Part shown: one piece after another, positions 52,812-61,924 of the stretch
Layout: each line of letters opens with the position of its first letter
Position numbering within the stretch: position 1 is the first letter of the stretch
DNA from: UBA9619 sp964630665
Lineage (GTDB): Bacteria; Pseudomonadota; Gammaproteobacteria; Arenicellales; UBA868
Length of the DNA stretch: 64,000 nucleotides
Reading direction: 5' to 3'
Assembly: GCA_964630665.1 (NCBI GenBank)
Contig: CAZVVN010000010.1
Location: forward strand, 6,534-70,533
The notes under the pieces: generated by a model
Databases searched by the model: none
What the model was told of the DNA's origin: nothing
The model's input: the letters and a program-made list of their open reading frames with translations, nothing else
Made by a program: the position numbers and the translations under genes

Positions 52812-53456
52812 TTATTCTGAGCTCGGGAGGTAGGCGATAATATCACTACCGGAGAGAACCCAGCGTCCCAGTCGAGCCACTACACGACTCCCCTCTGGCA
52901 GATAGACATCGACCCGCGACCCGAAACGAATAAATCCATAGCGCTCACCTCGTTCGACCTTTTGACCGACCACGAGGTATGAGAGAATCCTCCGGGCGAC
53001 CAGACCGGCAATTTGGACACTGGTGACGTCCCACCCCCCCGGGGTCCGTATCTGAATGGCCGAACGCTCGTTTGAGGTAGATGCCTTATCCAGCGCGGCG
53101 TTAAAAAACCTTCCTTGCTTATACCACCGCTCAATTACTACACCATCCACAGGAGTCCTGTTCGAATGTACCGAAAAGATGTTCATGAATATGCTAATTT
53201 TTACAGCGGGCCGCACCAGATAAGGGTCCTGGGTGTTTTCTATCGAAACAACTTTACCGTGAGCTGGTGAAACAACGGCACCTGGGTGCTCGGGAATTGA
53301 TCGACTCGGGTCCCGAAAAAACTGAACTGCCAAGACAAACAGAATCCACAACGGCAGGGCCCAGGCTACGCCGGCCAGATAATGGACCAGCAAGGCCGCA
53401 ACGAGAAACACAAGCAGTCTCGTCCAACCCTCCCTCGCGATCAATGGGTGGTCCAT
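52812..53456 (-). CDS. psd: Phosphatidylserine decarboxylase, short form
   Basis: Converts phosphatidylserine to phosphatidylethanolamine using a pyruvoyl group made by self-cleavage. The 214-residue protein belongs to the short class seen in rhizobia: an N-terminal pair of membrane helices (about 12-45), VVSPAHGKVVS, FMNIFSVHSNRTPVDG, and the cleavage motif FGS in IRFGSRVDVYLPEG. Adjacent to pssA, which makes its substrate. Confidence 0.93.
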   Translation of the reverse strand: MDHPLIAREGWTRLLVFLVAALLVHYLAGVAWALPLWILFVLAVQFFRDPSRSIPEHPGAVVSPAHGKVVSIENTQDPYLVRPAVKISIFMNIFSVHSNRTPVDGVVIERWYKQGRFFNAALDKASTSNERSAIQIRTPGGWDVTSVQIAGLVARRILSYLVVGQKVERGERYGFIRFGSRVDVYLPEGSRVVARLGRWVLSGSDIIAYLPSSE

Positions 53457-53502
53457 CCGCGGGCCGTACTAAGGCAGGCTACTCCCCTGCAACTGTCCGG
53501 AT

Positions 53503-54519
53503 TCAGTTGACGTTCTTGTCAACCAGCTTCCCTCTCTGGATCCATGGCATCATTGAGCGAAGCCTCTCCCCGACCTCCTCTATAGAATGCTCTTGACCTT
53601 TCGCACGAAGATCCTGAAACTTTTTACCACCCGAGCGACTCTCATTCATCCATTCCTTGGCAAACTCTCCCGACTGTATTTGCGCTAGAATCTTTTTCAT
53701 CTCCGCCCTGGTTCTATCGTCGACGACCCTCGGCCCGCGCGTGACATCACCATATTCCGCAGTGTTGGACACCGAGTAGCGCATGTTTGCGATTCCACCT
53801 TCATAGATAAGATCCACAATCAGTTTCGTTTCATGAAGGCATTCAAAATACGCCATCTCGGGCGCATAGCCCGCCTCTACCAATGTTTCAAATCCAGCCT
53901 GGATCAGGGATGTTATGCCGCCACACAGAACAGTCTGCTCACCGAACAGGTCTGTCTCGGTTTCTTCCTTGTAAGTCGTCTCTATAACACCAGCACGCCC
54001 GCCACCGATCGCACAGGCATAAGACAGGGCAACGTCACGGGCCTGACCTGAGGCATCCTGTTCGACTGCAATCAGGCACGGTACCCCGCCCCCCTCAACA
54101 TAGGTAGAACGGACAAGGTGCCCAGGTCCCTTAGGTGCAATCATAATGACATCCACTTCTTTGCTGGGCTCTATAAATCCAAAGTGGATGCTGAAACCGT
54201 GCGCAAACGCCAGTGCCGCACCCGCTTTGACATTCTGCTGAATCTCTGCCTCGAAAATATCGGCCTGCAGTTCATCGGGAACCAGCACCATCACCACGTC
54301 AGCTCCATCGACCGCTTCCGGGACGCTGGATACGGCAAGGCCGGCCCTCTCAACTTTATCGCGGGAAGGCGAATCTTCGCGCAAGCCAACCACCACGTTC
54401 ACTCCACTGTCACGCAGATTGTTGGCATGCGCATGCCCCTGGGATCCGTAACCGATCACGGCGACCTTTCTGCTTTGAATTACGCCGCGATCGGCATCAC
54501 TGTCGTAAAAGATTTTCAT
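53503..54519 (-). CDS. ilvC: Ketol-acid reductoisomerase
   Basis: Converts acetolactate to 2,3-dihydroxy-isovalerate (and the Ile analogue) with NADPH and Mg. The 338-residue class I protein has GYGSQGHAHANNLRDSG near residue 24, MIAPKGPGHLVRSTY, FGEQTVLCGG and YFECLHETKLIVDLIYEGG. AAAGGGAG precedes the ATG. It follows ilvN by 49 bases. Confidence 0.97.
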   Translation of the reverse strand: MKIFYDSDADRGVIQSRKVAVIGYGSQGHAHANNLRDSGVNVVVGLREDSPSRDKVERAGLAVSSVPEAVDGADVVMVLVPDELQADIFEAEIQQNVKAGAALAFAHGFSIHFGFIEPSKEVDVIMIAPKGPGHLVRSTYVEGGGVPCLIAVEQDASGQARDVALSYACAIGGGRAGVIETTYKEETETDLFGEQTVLCGGITSLIQAGFETLVEAGYAPEMAYFECLHETKLIVDLIYEGGIANMRYSVSNTAEYGDVTRGPRVVDDRTRAEMKKILAQIQSGEFAKEWMNESRSGGKKFQDLRAKGQEHSIEEVGERLRSMMPWIQRGKLVDKNVN

Positions 54520-54568
54520 CTGTAATACTCCCTTTAAGATTCAGATAATGGATTCCTGGTCACCCGCT

Positions 54569-55060
54569 CTAGAGCCGCAGTGCCCGCTCACCCCGGGCGA
54601 TTCCCGATACTCCGGAACGCACGACTTCTATGACGTCAGTGTCCCCAAGTGCCTCGATGAACGCGTCCAATTTGCCCACGGGACCTGTGATCTCGATGGT
54701 GTAGGTATTGTTTGTGACATCGATAATACGTCCCCGGAAAATGTCGCTTAAGCGTTTGATTTCCTCGCGATGTTCGCGTTCGGCAACAACCTTGAGCAAC
54801 ATCAACTCGCGTTCAATATGACGACCTTCCGTCAGGTCGACGAGTCGAACGACATCAATCAGTTTGTTTAATTGCTTAGTGATCTGTTCAATGATTTGAT
54901 CCGACCCATAAGTGACAATCGTCATGCGAGACAGGGTTTCATCTTCGGTCGGCGCAACGGTCAGCGATTCGATGTTATAGCCTCGGGCCGAAAAAAGACC
55001 TGCTATCCTAGACAGCGCACCAGCCTCATTCTCGACCAGCAGTGCAATAATTCGTCTCAT
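54569..55060 (-). CDS. ilvN: Acetolactate synthase small (regulatory) subunit
   Basis: Valine-sensing regulatory partner of the catalytic subunit. The 163 residues open with an ACT domain (RRIIALLVENEAGALSRIAGLFSARGYNIESL) and have the second ACT-like C-terminal half (DIFRGRIIDVTNNTYTIEITG). It resembles the IlvH/IlvN class present in single-copy operons. Three bases after ilvB. Confidence 0.96.
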   Translation of the reverse strand: MRRIIALLVENEAGALSRIAGLFSARGYNIESLTVAPTEDETLSRMTIVTYGSDQIIEQITKQLNKLIDVVRLVDLTEGRHIERELMLLKVVAEREHREEIKRLSDIFRGRIIDVTNNTYTIEITGPVGKLDAFIEALGDTDVIEVVRSGVSGIARGERALRL

Positions 55061-55063
55061 AGC

Positions 55064-56800
55064 CTAAGCCAGCTCCCGTTCCAAAGGAGTATCGCCAATC
55101 GCAGACGGCTTGAGATGCATCTCGTTGTGCCCGGCCCCGGCAGCAATCATCGGGTAGACGTTCTCTGACTGATCCGTAATAAAATCCAGAAAGATCAGCC
55201 GGTCTTTTTGTTTGAGAGCCTCCTGCAGAGCCGGTTCAACGTCAACTGGCTTCTCTACACGAATGCCAACGTGGCCATAACTTTCAGAGAGTTTTACGAA
55301 GTCAGGCAGTGCATCCATATAGGAATGCGAGTACCGTCGATCATAAAAGAACTCCTGCCACTGTCGGACCATGCCCATGTAACGGTTGTTCAGATTGATG
55401 ATTTTGATCGGGAGATCATATTGCTTACAGGTTGAAAGCTCCTGGATGCACATCATGATACTCGCCTCACCGGTAACACAAGCCACCGTTGATTCAGGGT
55501 GGGCTAACTGAACGCCGACGGCAGCTGGCAGACCAAAGCCCATGGTTCCAAGGCCGCCGGAATTGATCCACCGGCGGGAACTGTCGAAACGATAATACTG
55601 GGCAGCCCACATCTGGTGCTGTCCCACATCTGATGTCACGTATGCGTCTCCATTCGTAACCTTGTAAAGGCTCTCAATTACAAACTGAGGTTTAATAAGT
55701 TCACTCTGGCGGTCGTACTCCAACGATCTGTGAGACCGCCAGTGATCAATCTTCTCCCACCATTGTGCAATGGCGACAGGATCGTCATCGCCCTTGGTCG
55801 ACTTGATTCTGTCCAGCATGTCTGCTAAGACACAACCGGCGTCGCCAACGATCGGCACCTCGACATTGACATTCTTACCGATCGATGACGGATCAACGTC
55901 CACATGGATAATCTTGGAGGTCGGCGAGAATTTCTTGAGATCGCCTGTGACACGGTCATCAAATCGGGCACCGACGGCTAACATCACATCGCACTCGTAC
56001 ATGGCCATATTGGCTTCGTAGGTCCCATGCATGCCGAGCATTCCCAAGAAAAGTGGATCACTGGATGGATATCCGCCGAGTCCCATTAACGTATTTGTGC
56101 AAGGAAACCCCAAGGCCCTAACTAGCGCAGTCAGTTCCTTCTCTGCACCGCCTTGGATGATCCCGCCTCCGCTGTATATGCACGGACGACTAGCATTCAA
56201 CAAAAGATCAACGGCCCGGGCTATCTGCTTTGGATGGCCTTTGTGGACTGGCCCGTAGGACCGAATATCGACGGTATCCGGATAGTAATATTCCGTGGTT
56301 TGCGCCGTCACGTCTTTGGGAATGTCAACCACGACAGGTCCCGGTCGACCACTGCTGGCAATGAAAAATGCCTTCTTAATGGTTAGCGCCAGCTCCTCCA
56401 CCTTTTTGACCAAGAAATTGTGCTTAACACAAGGCCGAGTAATTCCGACAGTGTCCACCTCCTGAAAAGCGTCGTCTCCAATCAACCCGGTTGGTACTTG
56501 TGCAGTCAAAATGACCATCGGTATAGAGTCCATGTAGGCCGTCGCGATACCGGTCACAGCATTAGTTACACCGGGCCCGGAGGTTACCAGCACAACGCCC
56601 GGCTTCCCGGAAGCGCGGGCATAGCCATCGGCCGCATGAGTGGCGCCCTGCTCGTGACGAACAAGCACATGTTGGACTGCATCCTGTCTATAGAGGGCGT
56701 CATAGATATGCAGAGCCGCACCTCCGGGGTAACCAAAGAGATGCTTTACGCCTTCGTCCTTGAGGCTCGTCACCACGACCTCAGCGCCAGTCAGTTTCAC
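55064..56800 (-). CDS. ilvB: Acetolactate synthase large (catalytic) subunit
   Basis: TPP-dependent first common step of branched-chain amino acid synthesis. The 578-residue protein has the catalytic Glu in VRHEQGATHAADGYARASG, the FAD/intermediate domain, and the TPP motif GEASIMMCIQELSTCKQYDLPIKIINLNN in the C-terminal third. In that motif the usual GDG reads GEA. The GTG start at 56800 is preceded by AGGAAG. First gene of ilvB-ilvN-ilvC; could equally be named ilvI. Confidence 0.95.
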   Translation of the reverse strand: MKLTGAEVVVTSLKDEGVKHLFGYPGGAALHIYDALYRQDAVQHVLVRHEQGATHAADGYARASGKPGVVLVTSGPGVTNAVTGIATAYMDSIPMVILTAQVPTGLIGDDAFQEVDTVGITRPCVKHNFLVKKVEELALTIKKAFFIASSGRPGPVVVDIPKDVTAQTTEYYYPDTVDIRSYGPVHKGHPKQIARAVDLLLNASRPCIYSGGGIIQGGAEKELTALVRALGFPCTNTLMGLGGYPSSDPLFLGMLGMHGTYEANMAMYECDVMLAVGARFDDRVTGDLKKFSPTSKIIHVDVDPSSIGKNVNVEVPIVGDAGCVLADMLDRIKSTKGDDDPVAIAQWWEKIDHWRSHRSLEYDRQSELIKPQFVIESLYKVTNGDAYVTSDVGQHQMWAAQYYRFDSSRRWINSGGLGTMGFGLPAAVGVQLAHPESTVACVTGEASIMMCIQELSTCKQYDLPIKIINLNNRYMGMVRQWQEFFYDRRYSHSYMDALPDFVKLSESYGHVGIRVEKPVDVEPALQEALKQKDRLIFLDFITDQSENVYPMIAAGAGHNEMHLKPSAIGDTPLERELA

Positions 56801-56875
56801 AATTTCTTCCTATTCCACTATGCCCCTGAAACTCCTTTTTTGTCGAAGTTTCAAGAGATTTACCGCAAACGTTAA

Positions 56876-56905
56876 AGTATAGCTTTACGCTGGAGTCCCT
56901 GTAAA
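56876..56905 (-). promoter_or_regulatory. Putative sigma-70 promoter of ilvBNC
   Basis: On the minus strand TTTACA (56905-56900) and TATACT (56881-56876), each five of six to consensus, with an 18-base spacer. The start site would be near 56869, giving a leader of about 69 bases that contains no branched-chain-rich leader peptide. Confidence 0.55.
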
Positions 56906-56969
56906 TTCCTTCTTTTGGATCGGGATGGTCCTGAGACGCTTGCCCCGGCCGGATCCCGCCCTATGATAA

Positions 56970-57026
56970 CCGGCCGGTGATGCCGGCTGGACAACGGGCA
57001 GTGGCCGTGCGAGGCTCGTCCGTTGT
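56970..57026. repeat. Two abutting hairpins upstream of lpxH
   Basis: CCGGCCGG-TGATG-CCGGCTGG (56970-56990; eight pairs, one G-U when read as plus-strand RNA) is followed without a gap by ACAACGGGC (56991-56999) pairing with GTCCGTTGT (57018-57026; nine pairs, one G-U, 18-base loop). A related piece with GCCGGCCGGACA occurs at 10937-10948 upstream of ygfZ. It may be a REP-like element or a structured leader; no T-run follows. Confidence 0.4.
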
Positions 57027-57128
57027 GTTGGTCCGGCGAAGCCATGGCTGATTCTATAAGGACACTAGCGGGCAACCATCAACGACAAAGATGACATCGA
57101 CGGTTAACTTCATTCGCTTTCGCAAATC

Positions 57129-57884
57129 GTGACAACAGTATTTATCTCCGACCTTCATCTGACACCGGACAACCCCGAGCTTATCGATCATTTCGAGCGT
57201 TTCTTCGAGAATCTGCTGTCGAAGGGTGCAAAACGGCTCTTTATTCTGGGAGATCTATTTGAATATTGGCTGGGCGATGACTCGTCGGGCTATCTGGGTC
57301 AAGACACTTTTGAACAACAGTTGAGGCAGGTTTCCGATGCCGGGATCGATACCTTTCTGATTCACGGAAATCGCGACTTCTTACTGGGCCAGGCATTCTG
57401 TACTAGAACCGGCTGCAAACTCCTTACAGAACCATATTTACTGAATGACGCTGGCCACCGTGCCCTGTTACTGCACGGAGATAGTCTTTGCGTCGACGAT
57501 ATCGAGCACCAAAGATTCCGCAAGATGGTTCGATCGCCCGAGTGGCAGAGGTCTTTTCTGGAGCGATCAATCGTCGATAGAAACCAGCTTGCTCTGCAGG
57601 TACGTTATCGGAGCGAACAGGGTAAATCCCTTAAGCCCATGGATATTATGGATGTCAACGATCAAGCCGTGGCCCATGAACTGGACAAGGCCGCAGCCCG
57701 AACTATGATCCACGGACATACTCACAGACCCGGTATCCACCGAACACACCGCTCCGATGGCTCGCTCGCTTTTCGCGTTGTTCTAGGCGACTGGTCCCAG
57801 GGCCCGAGCTATGCCGAGCTCAAAGTCAGCCACCTGACCCTATACCATGCAGGCTCGTGCCAGGAGATCGATCTTGGTCAATGA
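57129..57884 (+). CDS. lpxH: UDP-2,3-diacylglucosamine diphosphatase LpxH
   Basis: Hydrolyses UDP-2,3-diacylglucosamine to lipid X, between LpxD and LpxB in lipid A synthesis. The 251-residue calcineurin-like phosphoesterase has the metal motifs DLHLTPDNPE, GDLFEYWLGDD, HGNRDFLLG, LLHGDSLC and HGHTHRPG. GTG start at 57129. The last seven bases overlap the end of convergent purF. With lpxA, lpxB and kdsA it shows that the lipid A route is retained. Confidence 0.95.
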   Translation: MTTVFISDLHLTPDNPELIDHFERFFENLLSKGAKRLFILGDLFEYWLGDDSSGYLGQDTFEQQLRQVSDAGIDTFLIHGNRDFLLGQAFCTRTGCKLLTEPYLLNDAGHRALLLHGDSLCVDDIEHQRFRKMVRSPEWQRSFLERSIVDRNQLALQVRYRSEQGKSLKPMDIMDVNDQAVAHELDKAAARTMIHGHTHRPGIHRTHRSDGSLAFRVVLGDWSQGPSYAELKVSHLTLYHAGSCQEIDLGQ

Positions 57885-59395
57885 TAAACGCTCACCCCGG
57901 TTGAATCGAGTTCACTCGACTGCCGGGTACGCGAAGCGTCACCACGCACATCCGCCAGAGCCTGAAGAAAACCAGCTGTCACATCACCTGTCACATACCG
58001 GCCGTCGAAACAGGAAGTATCAAAATCTAATATATCCGGGTTGCCTTCCCGCACGGCCTCAATCAGGTCAGAAAGCTCCTGGTAAATGAGCCAGTCGGCT
58101 CCAATCTCCTGACAGACCTGCTCGGTACTCCTTTCGTTCGCTACCAGTTCGCTAGCGACTGGCATATCTATACCATAGACGTTTGGATGGCGGACGGGGG
58201 GTGCCGCTGACGCAAAATATACCCTGCGCGCACCAGCGTCGCGGGCCATCTGAATGATCTGGCGTGAGGTGGTGCCGCGGACGATCGAGTCATCGACCAG
58301 TAATATGTTCTTGCCTCGAAGCTCAAGGTCTATCGCATTTAGTTTCTGACGAACCGATCTTCGCCGCGCAGCCTGCCCGGGCATGATGAAGGTTCGGCCG
58401 ATGTAACGATTCTTGATAAAACCTTCGCGGTACTTCACACCTAACACGTTAGCAAGTTGTAGAGCAGATGTTCTGCTCGTGTCAGGTATCGGGACCACAG
58501 TGTCGATGTCATGTTCAGGCCACTGACGCTGCAGCTGCTGGCCGAGTTTTTCACCCATCCGCAATCGGCTTTTGTGAACCGCCACATCATCTATAATCGA
58601 ATCCGGCCGAGCAAAATAGACATACTCGAATATACACGGTGTATGGTTTATGTCATCGGAACAGTGGTGCCGATGCAACCTACCTTCCATGTCCACAAAT
58701 ATAGCTTCCCCTGCACCAACATCACCAAGATTCTGGTAACCCAACACATCCAGGGCGACACTTTCGGATGCAAACATCACGGAGCGGCTACCCTCCCCGA
58801 ATTTTTCACCGAAAATCAACGGGCGAATTCCATTGGGATCGCGAAATGCCACGAGTCCATAACCCACGATCATTGCGATGACCGCATAAGCACCACGGCA
58901 TCGCCTGTAAACACCCCGCAACGCAGAGAACAGATCCTCTGGCTCCAGACGAAGTTTAGATCCCCCCATCACTTCCCGAAGCTCATGGGCCAAGACATTG
59001 AGCAGCACTTCAGAATCAGAGGTCGTGTTCAGCTGGCGCAGGTCTTGCCGAAATAATTCCCGGCTAAGCGTCTGGGCGTTGGTCAGATTTCCGTTGTGCC
59101 CCAAAGCAAGGCCGAACGGGGAATTCACATACAAAGGCTGGGCCTCAGCCTGGGAATCACACCCGGCGGTGGGATAGCGAACGTGGCCGATGCCCATGCC
59201 CCCTACCAGTTGAGACATATGCCGGGACTGGAACACGTCGCGGACAAGACCATTGTCTTTGCGAAGGTGAACTCGTAACCCATCGCATGTCATAATTCCA
59301 GCAGCGTCCTGGCCTCTGTGCTGTACCACTGTCAGGGCTTCGTAAATCGCCTGATTCACCGATGTACCGCCTATAACGCCGACAATACCGCACAC
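57878..59395 (-). CDS. purF: Amidophosphoribosyltransferase
   Basis: Committed step of purine synthesis, PRPP plus glutamine to phosphoribosylamine. The 505-residue protein starts MCGIVGVIGG, where Cys2 is the class II amidotransferase nucleophile. It has YPTAG, the C-terminal phosphoribosyltransferase signature NILLVDDSIVRGTTSRQI and VYFASAAPPVRHPNVYGID. The GTG start at 59395 is fixed by Cys2. It follows cvpA, the conserved cvpA-purF pair, and ends convergent with lpxH. Confidence 0.97.
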   Translation of the reverse strand: MCGIVGVIGGTSVNQAIYEALTVVQHRGQDAAGIMTCDGLRVHLRKDNGLVRDVFQSRHMSQLVGGMGIGHVRYPTAGCDSQAEAQPLYVNSPFGLALGHNGNLTNAQTLSRELFRQDLRQLNTTSDSEVLLNVLAHELREVMGGSKLRLEPEDLFSALRGVYRRCRGAYAVIAMIVGYGLVAFRDPNGIRPLIFGEKFGEGSRSVMFASESVALDVLGYQNLGDVGAGEAIFVDMEGRLHRHHCSDDINHTPCIFEYVYFARPDSIIDDVAVHKSRLRMGEKLGQQLQRQWPEHDIDTVVPIPDTSRTSALQLANVLGVKYREGFIKNRYIGRTFIMPGQAARRRSVRQKLNAIDLELRGKNILLVDDSIVRGTTSRQIIQMARDAGARRVYFASAAPPVRHPNVYGIDMPVASELVANERSTEQVCQEIGADWLIYQELSDLIEAVREGNPDILDFDTSCFDGRYVTGDVTAGFLQALADVRGDASRTRQSSELDSTGVSVYH

Positions 59396-59418
59396 TATTG
59401 CTAGCCTCCTGCCGTTTT

Positions 59419-59970
59419 CTACTGCCCTTGGTCCGAGTCTAACCCGGGTACTGCCCCGGGGAAAAAGCCAGTGCTGATTCTTTGACTCACACCGAGCTTT
59501 AACCAGGTCAAGGGTGCCTGGAAAAAAGGCACGATAGAAGATGCCCTGAACCAGGCTTTTCCCGGCGCCGGTGTAAATCCTGCGGCAAAAAGCACTACTG
59601 TGATAATAATAATTCCTCGCATCAGCCCAAACCCGCCCCCAAGTGTCCTATCCAAACCAGTGAGCCCTGAAACTCGGAAAAGTTTCAACGTCAGACTGCC
59701 GGCCAGTGAGAGACTGACAAGGGTAACCAGAAAAACAACTACGATACTTATCAGAAGACTGAGTTTCGCTGACTCCAGCCAGGGCGTCAAAACAGCCGCC
59801 AGGTTGTCCCCATAGAGGAACGCGAGCCAACCAGAAACAATCCATGAGCCGAGTGATAACACTTCCCGCAGCAAGCCACGCACGAGTCCCAGGCCCAGTG
59901 ACAGAATCACTGTAAGCACCAGAACAATATCCAGCCAGACTACCTGATCCGGGTTTGGCAAATCGGACAA
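59419..59970 (-). CDS. cvpA: CvpA family membrane protein
   Basis: Inner-membrane protein linked to colicin V production and envelope homeostasis in E. coli; the molecular role is not settled. The 183-residue product has four hydrophobic helices (about 11-33, 38-55, 70-95 and 110-130), with GLVRGLLREVLSLGSWI between the first two and GLDRTLGGGFGLMRGI before the last. A TTG start at 59970 has a strong GGAGG nine bases upstream. It is followed by purF. Confidence 0.92.
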   Translation of the reverse strand: MSDLPNPDQVVWLDIVLVLTVILSLGLGLVRGLLREVLSLGSWIVSGWLAFLYGDNLAAVLTPWLESAKLSLLISIVVVFLVTLVSLSLAGSLTLKLFRVSGLTGLDRTLGGGFGLMRGIIIITVVLFAAGFTPAPGKAWFRASSIVPFFQAPLTWLKLGVSQRISTGFFPGAVPGLDSDQGQ

Positions 59971-60012
59971 GCCTGATTACCTCCTGTCGATCGGCCGTCT
60001 GCCGACCACGTT

Positions 60013-60564
60013 CTATGGGTAGCGAGCAACAAAGGCACGATCGTTGATCACCATCACCACCCTAGCGCGTTGTCTGTCAGCCTCGGCCTGACTCCGATAG
60101 GGTCCTATATACACCCTTGTGGCACTTCTTCCAGCCAGTTCAGTTTCTTCTGTCTTGACATCGAATCCGTTTTCCACGAGCAGGCTGAACCGTTTACGAA
60201 CGTTACCCGCGTCATGGAACACCCCGACCCTCACCACCCAACCTGCTTGTTGCCCATCCAGAGCCGGTGCTTTCTTTGAGTCCTTATTCGCAGGCGGTGC
60301 TGCCTCGTCCCTACCAGTGTCCTGCCCACTTTTCGTGATTGCCGGGCTCGAATTCTTTCCTTCATCCTTGCTGATGGCGATGCGGGACACGAAAGCCTGC
60401 TGAAACTTCGGTAGGATCGCTTGTTGAATTCCTGATGGCGCTGCGGCCCTGCGATAGGTTCCGGTCAAAATCTGCGGAAGAACAATAACTCCAATCAGCA
60501 CAAGAACCGCTGCACCAACCAGCCTATGCTTGAGAATGAAAGCTTGTTCGGGAGACTCAGCCAT
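60013..60564 (-). CDS. SPOR-domain protein (DedD-like)
   Basis: Bitopic division-associated protein. N-terminal cytoplasmic segment, one membrane helix (about 13-31, LVGAAVLVLIGVIVLPQIL), a low-complexity periplasmic linker, then a C-terminal SPOR domain that binds glycan strands stripped of stem peptides (about 108-183, WVVRVGVFHDAGNVRKRF and ATRVYIGPYRSQAEADR). Position between folC and cvpA is that of dedD. Sequence identity with DedD itself is low, so the symbol is left empty. Confidence 0.88.
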   Translation of the reverse strand: MAESPEQAFILKHRLVGAAVLVLIGVIVLPQILTGTYRRAAAPSGIQQAILPKFQQAFVSRIAISKDEGKNSSPAITKSGQDTGRDEAAPPANKDSKKAPALDGQQAGWVVRVGVFHDAGNVRKRFSLLVENGFDVKTEETELAGRSATRVYIGPYRSQAEADRQRARVVMVINDRAFVARYP

Positions 60565-61863
60565 TCAGGCCGGGGTGGGTTCTGATTCAGTATCTGAAAG
60601 TATAGCACCGACCAATAGAAATGAACCGAACACAATCAAGCGCTCGCCCGGTCTCGCCTGGGACAATCCGCCTCGATAGGCAGCGACCGCATCAGAGTAA
60701 CTCAGGACCAATCCCGACGCGTACGTTGCTACGACGTTCAGCAATTCCCCCATCGGCATCGCCCTTTCCCCATCAAGCTCTGCCAGATGCCAGCTGTCCA
60801 CGATGGGGCTGATCATTTTGACAACCGAGACGACATCTTTGTCCATTAGCATCGAAAATACCACGTGGGTACGAGTCACTACTGGGCGCTGAACAAGGAA
60901 CGCAAGAAGATTTTCCACAGCAGCTGGATTGTGCGCCACATCGAAGACCTGTTCCACCGCACCACGCAACACCTGAATCCGGCCCCGCAGAGCGACTCGC
61001 GTCAGGCCAGAGCGAATGGCCTTAACTGAGACCGAAGGACTCAGCTGCATCGACTCGACGACAGCAAGCGCACCAGCTGCGTGGTATACAGCCAGAGGCC
61101 CCGAGATACTCGGCAATGGCAAATGACTGTAGGATCGAGCACTCGTCCAGAACTTAGGATCGGCGTCCCAACACCATTCCTGATTAGAGGACGAGAACCG
61201 GTAGTCCACACCTACTCGTCGCAAGCTACAACCCAACAATGACGAGCGATCCAGGACTGAGTTCGGCGGGGCCGGGTCGTTAACCACGACCCGGCCCCGG
61301 TACCGTATGATGCCTGCTTTTTCGTATCCAATCTCCTCACGGTTGGTGCCGAGCCAGGCTTCATGATCCAACGCGATAGAGGTGATACAGGCGATATCCG
61401 GCGTAATCGCATTAACGGCATCTGCCCGACCTCCCAGCCCGATTTCCAGCAGTGCAATTTGCACCTGACCGGCCTGAAACAGGCTGAGTGCCACCAGGGT
61501 ACTGTATTCAAAGTAGGTCAGCGATATTCCCGAGCGGGCTTTTTCGACTTTCGCGAACGCTGTCAACAGCTGCGTTTCGTCGGCATCTTTACCATCGATC
61601 CTGAATCGCTCACAGTAATTGACAAGGTGAGGCGATGTATAAGCACCGACCCGAAACCCGGCCTCACGGTAAATCGATTCCAGCACCGCGATTGTGGATC
61701 CCTTGCCATTGGTCCCGGCTACTGTGACCACCCAGCGAGGGCGCACGAAGGACATTCGGTGCAGGACACGTCGGACCCGATCGAGTTGCAGATCCATGGT
61801 ACGACGATGAATCGACTGTATGTAGTCAAGCCAGTCCTCGAGGGTTCGGTCACCTTGTGGCAA
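60565..61863 (-). CDS. folC: Bifunctional folylpolyglutamate / dihydrofolate synthase
   Basis: Adds glutamate to dihydropteroate and to folates. The 432-residue Mur-ligase-type protein has the ATP loop GTNGKGSTIAVLES near residue 49, TSPHLVNYCERFRIDG, LEIGLGGRADAVNAI and SIALDHEAWLG. The TTG start at 61863 is the only one that keeps the conserved LEDWLDYIQSIH opening. It directly precedes the SPOR gene with no gap. Confidence 0.95.
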   Translation of the reverse strand: MPQGDRTLEDWLDYIQSIHRRTMDLQLDRVRRVLHRMSFVRPRWVVTVAGTNGKGSTIAVLESIYREAGFRVGAYTSPHLVNYCERFRIDGKDADETQLLTAFAKVEKARSGISLTYFEYSTLVALSLFQAGQVQIALLEIGLGGRADAVNAITPDIACITSIALDHEAWLGTNREEIGYEKAGIIRYRGRVVVNDPAPPNSVLDRSSLLGCSLRRVGVDYRFSSSNQEWCWDADPKFWTSARSYSHLPLPSISGPLAVYHAAGALAVVESMQLSPSVSVKAIRSGLTRVALRGRIQVLRGAVEQVFDVAHNPAAVENLLAFLVQRPVVTRTHVVFSMLMDKDVVSVVKMISPIVDSWHLAELDGERAMPMGELLNVVATYASGLVLSYSDAVAAYRGGLSQARPGERLIVFGSFLLVGAILSDTESEPTPA

Positions 61864-61924
61864 GTCTTGGCCCTGAACCTATAAACCGGGAAAGCCGTCA
61901 GGCCCGCCCGCAGGATAGCCGGAA

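Larger units (their letters stand above)
56801..57128. other. 328-bp divergent ilvB/lpxH spacer
   Basis: No gene is supported. It contains a promoter for ilvB (56876-56905), a 7-bp stem TGAAACT/AGTTTCA (56827-56833 with 56847-56853) in the ilvB leader with the loop carrying AAAAAAGG, tandem hairpins at 56970-57026, and a possible lpxH -10 TATAAG at 57055-57060. Confidence 0.6.

Noticed and set aside
56872..57075. 67-codon minus-strand frame in the ilvB/lpxH spacer
   Set aside because: Runs through the inverted repeats and the ilvB promoter; composition looks non-coding.
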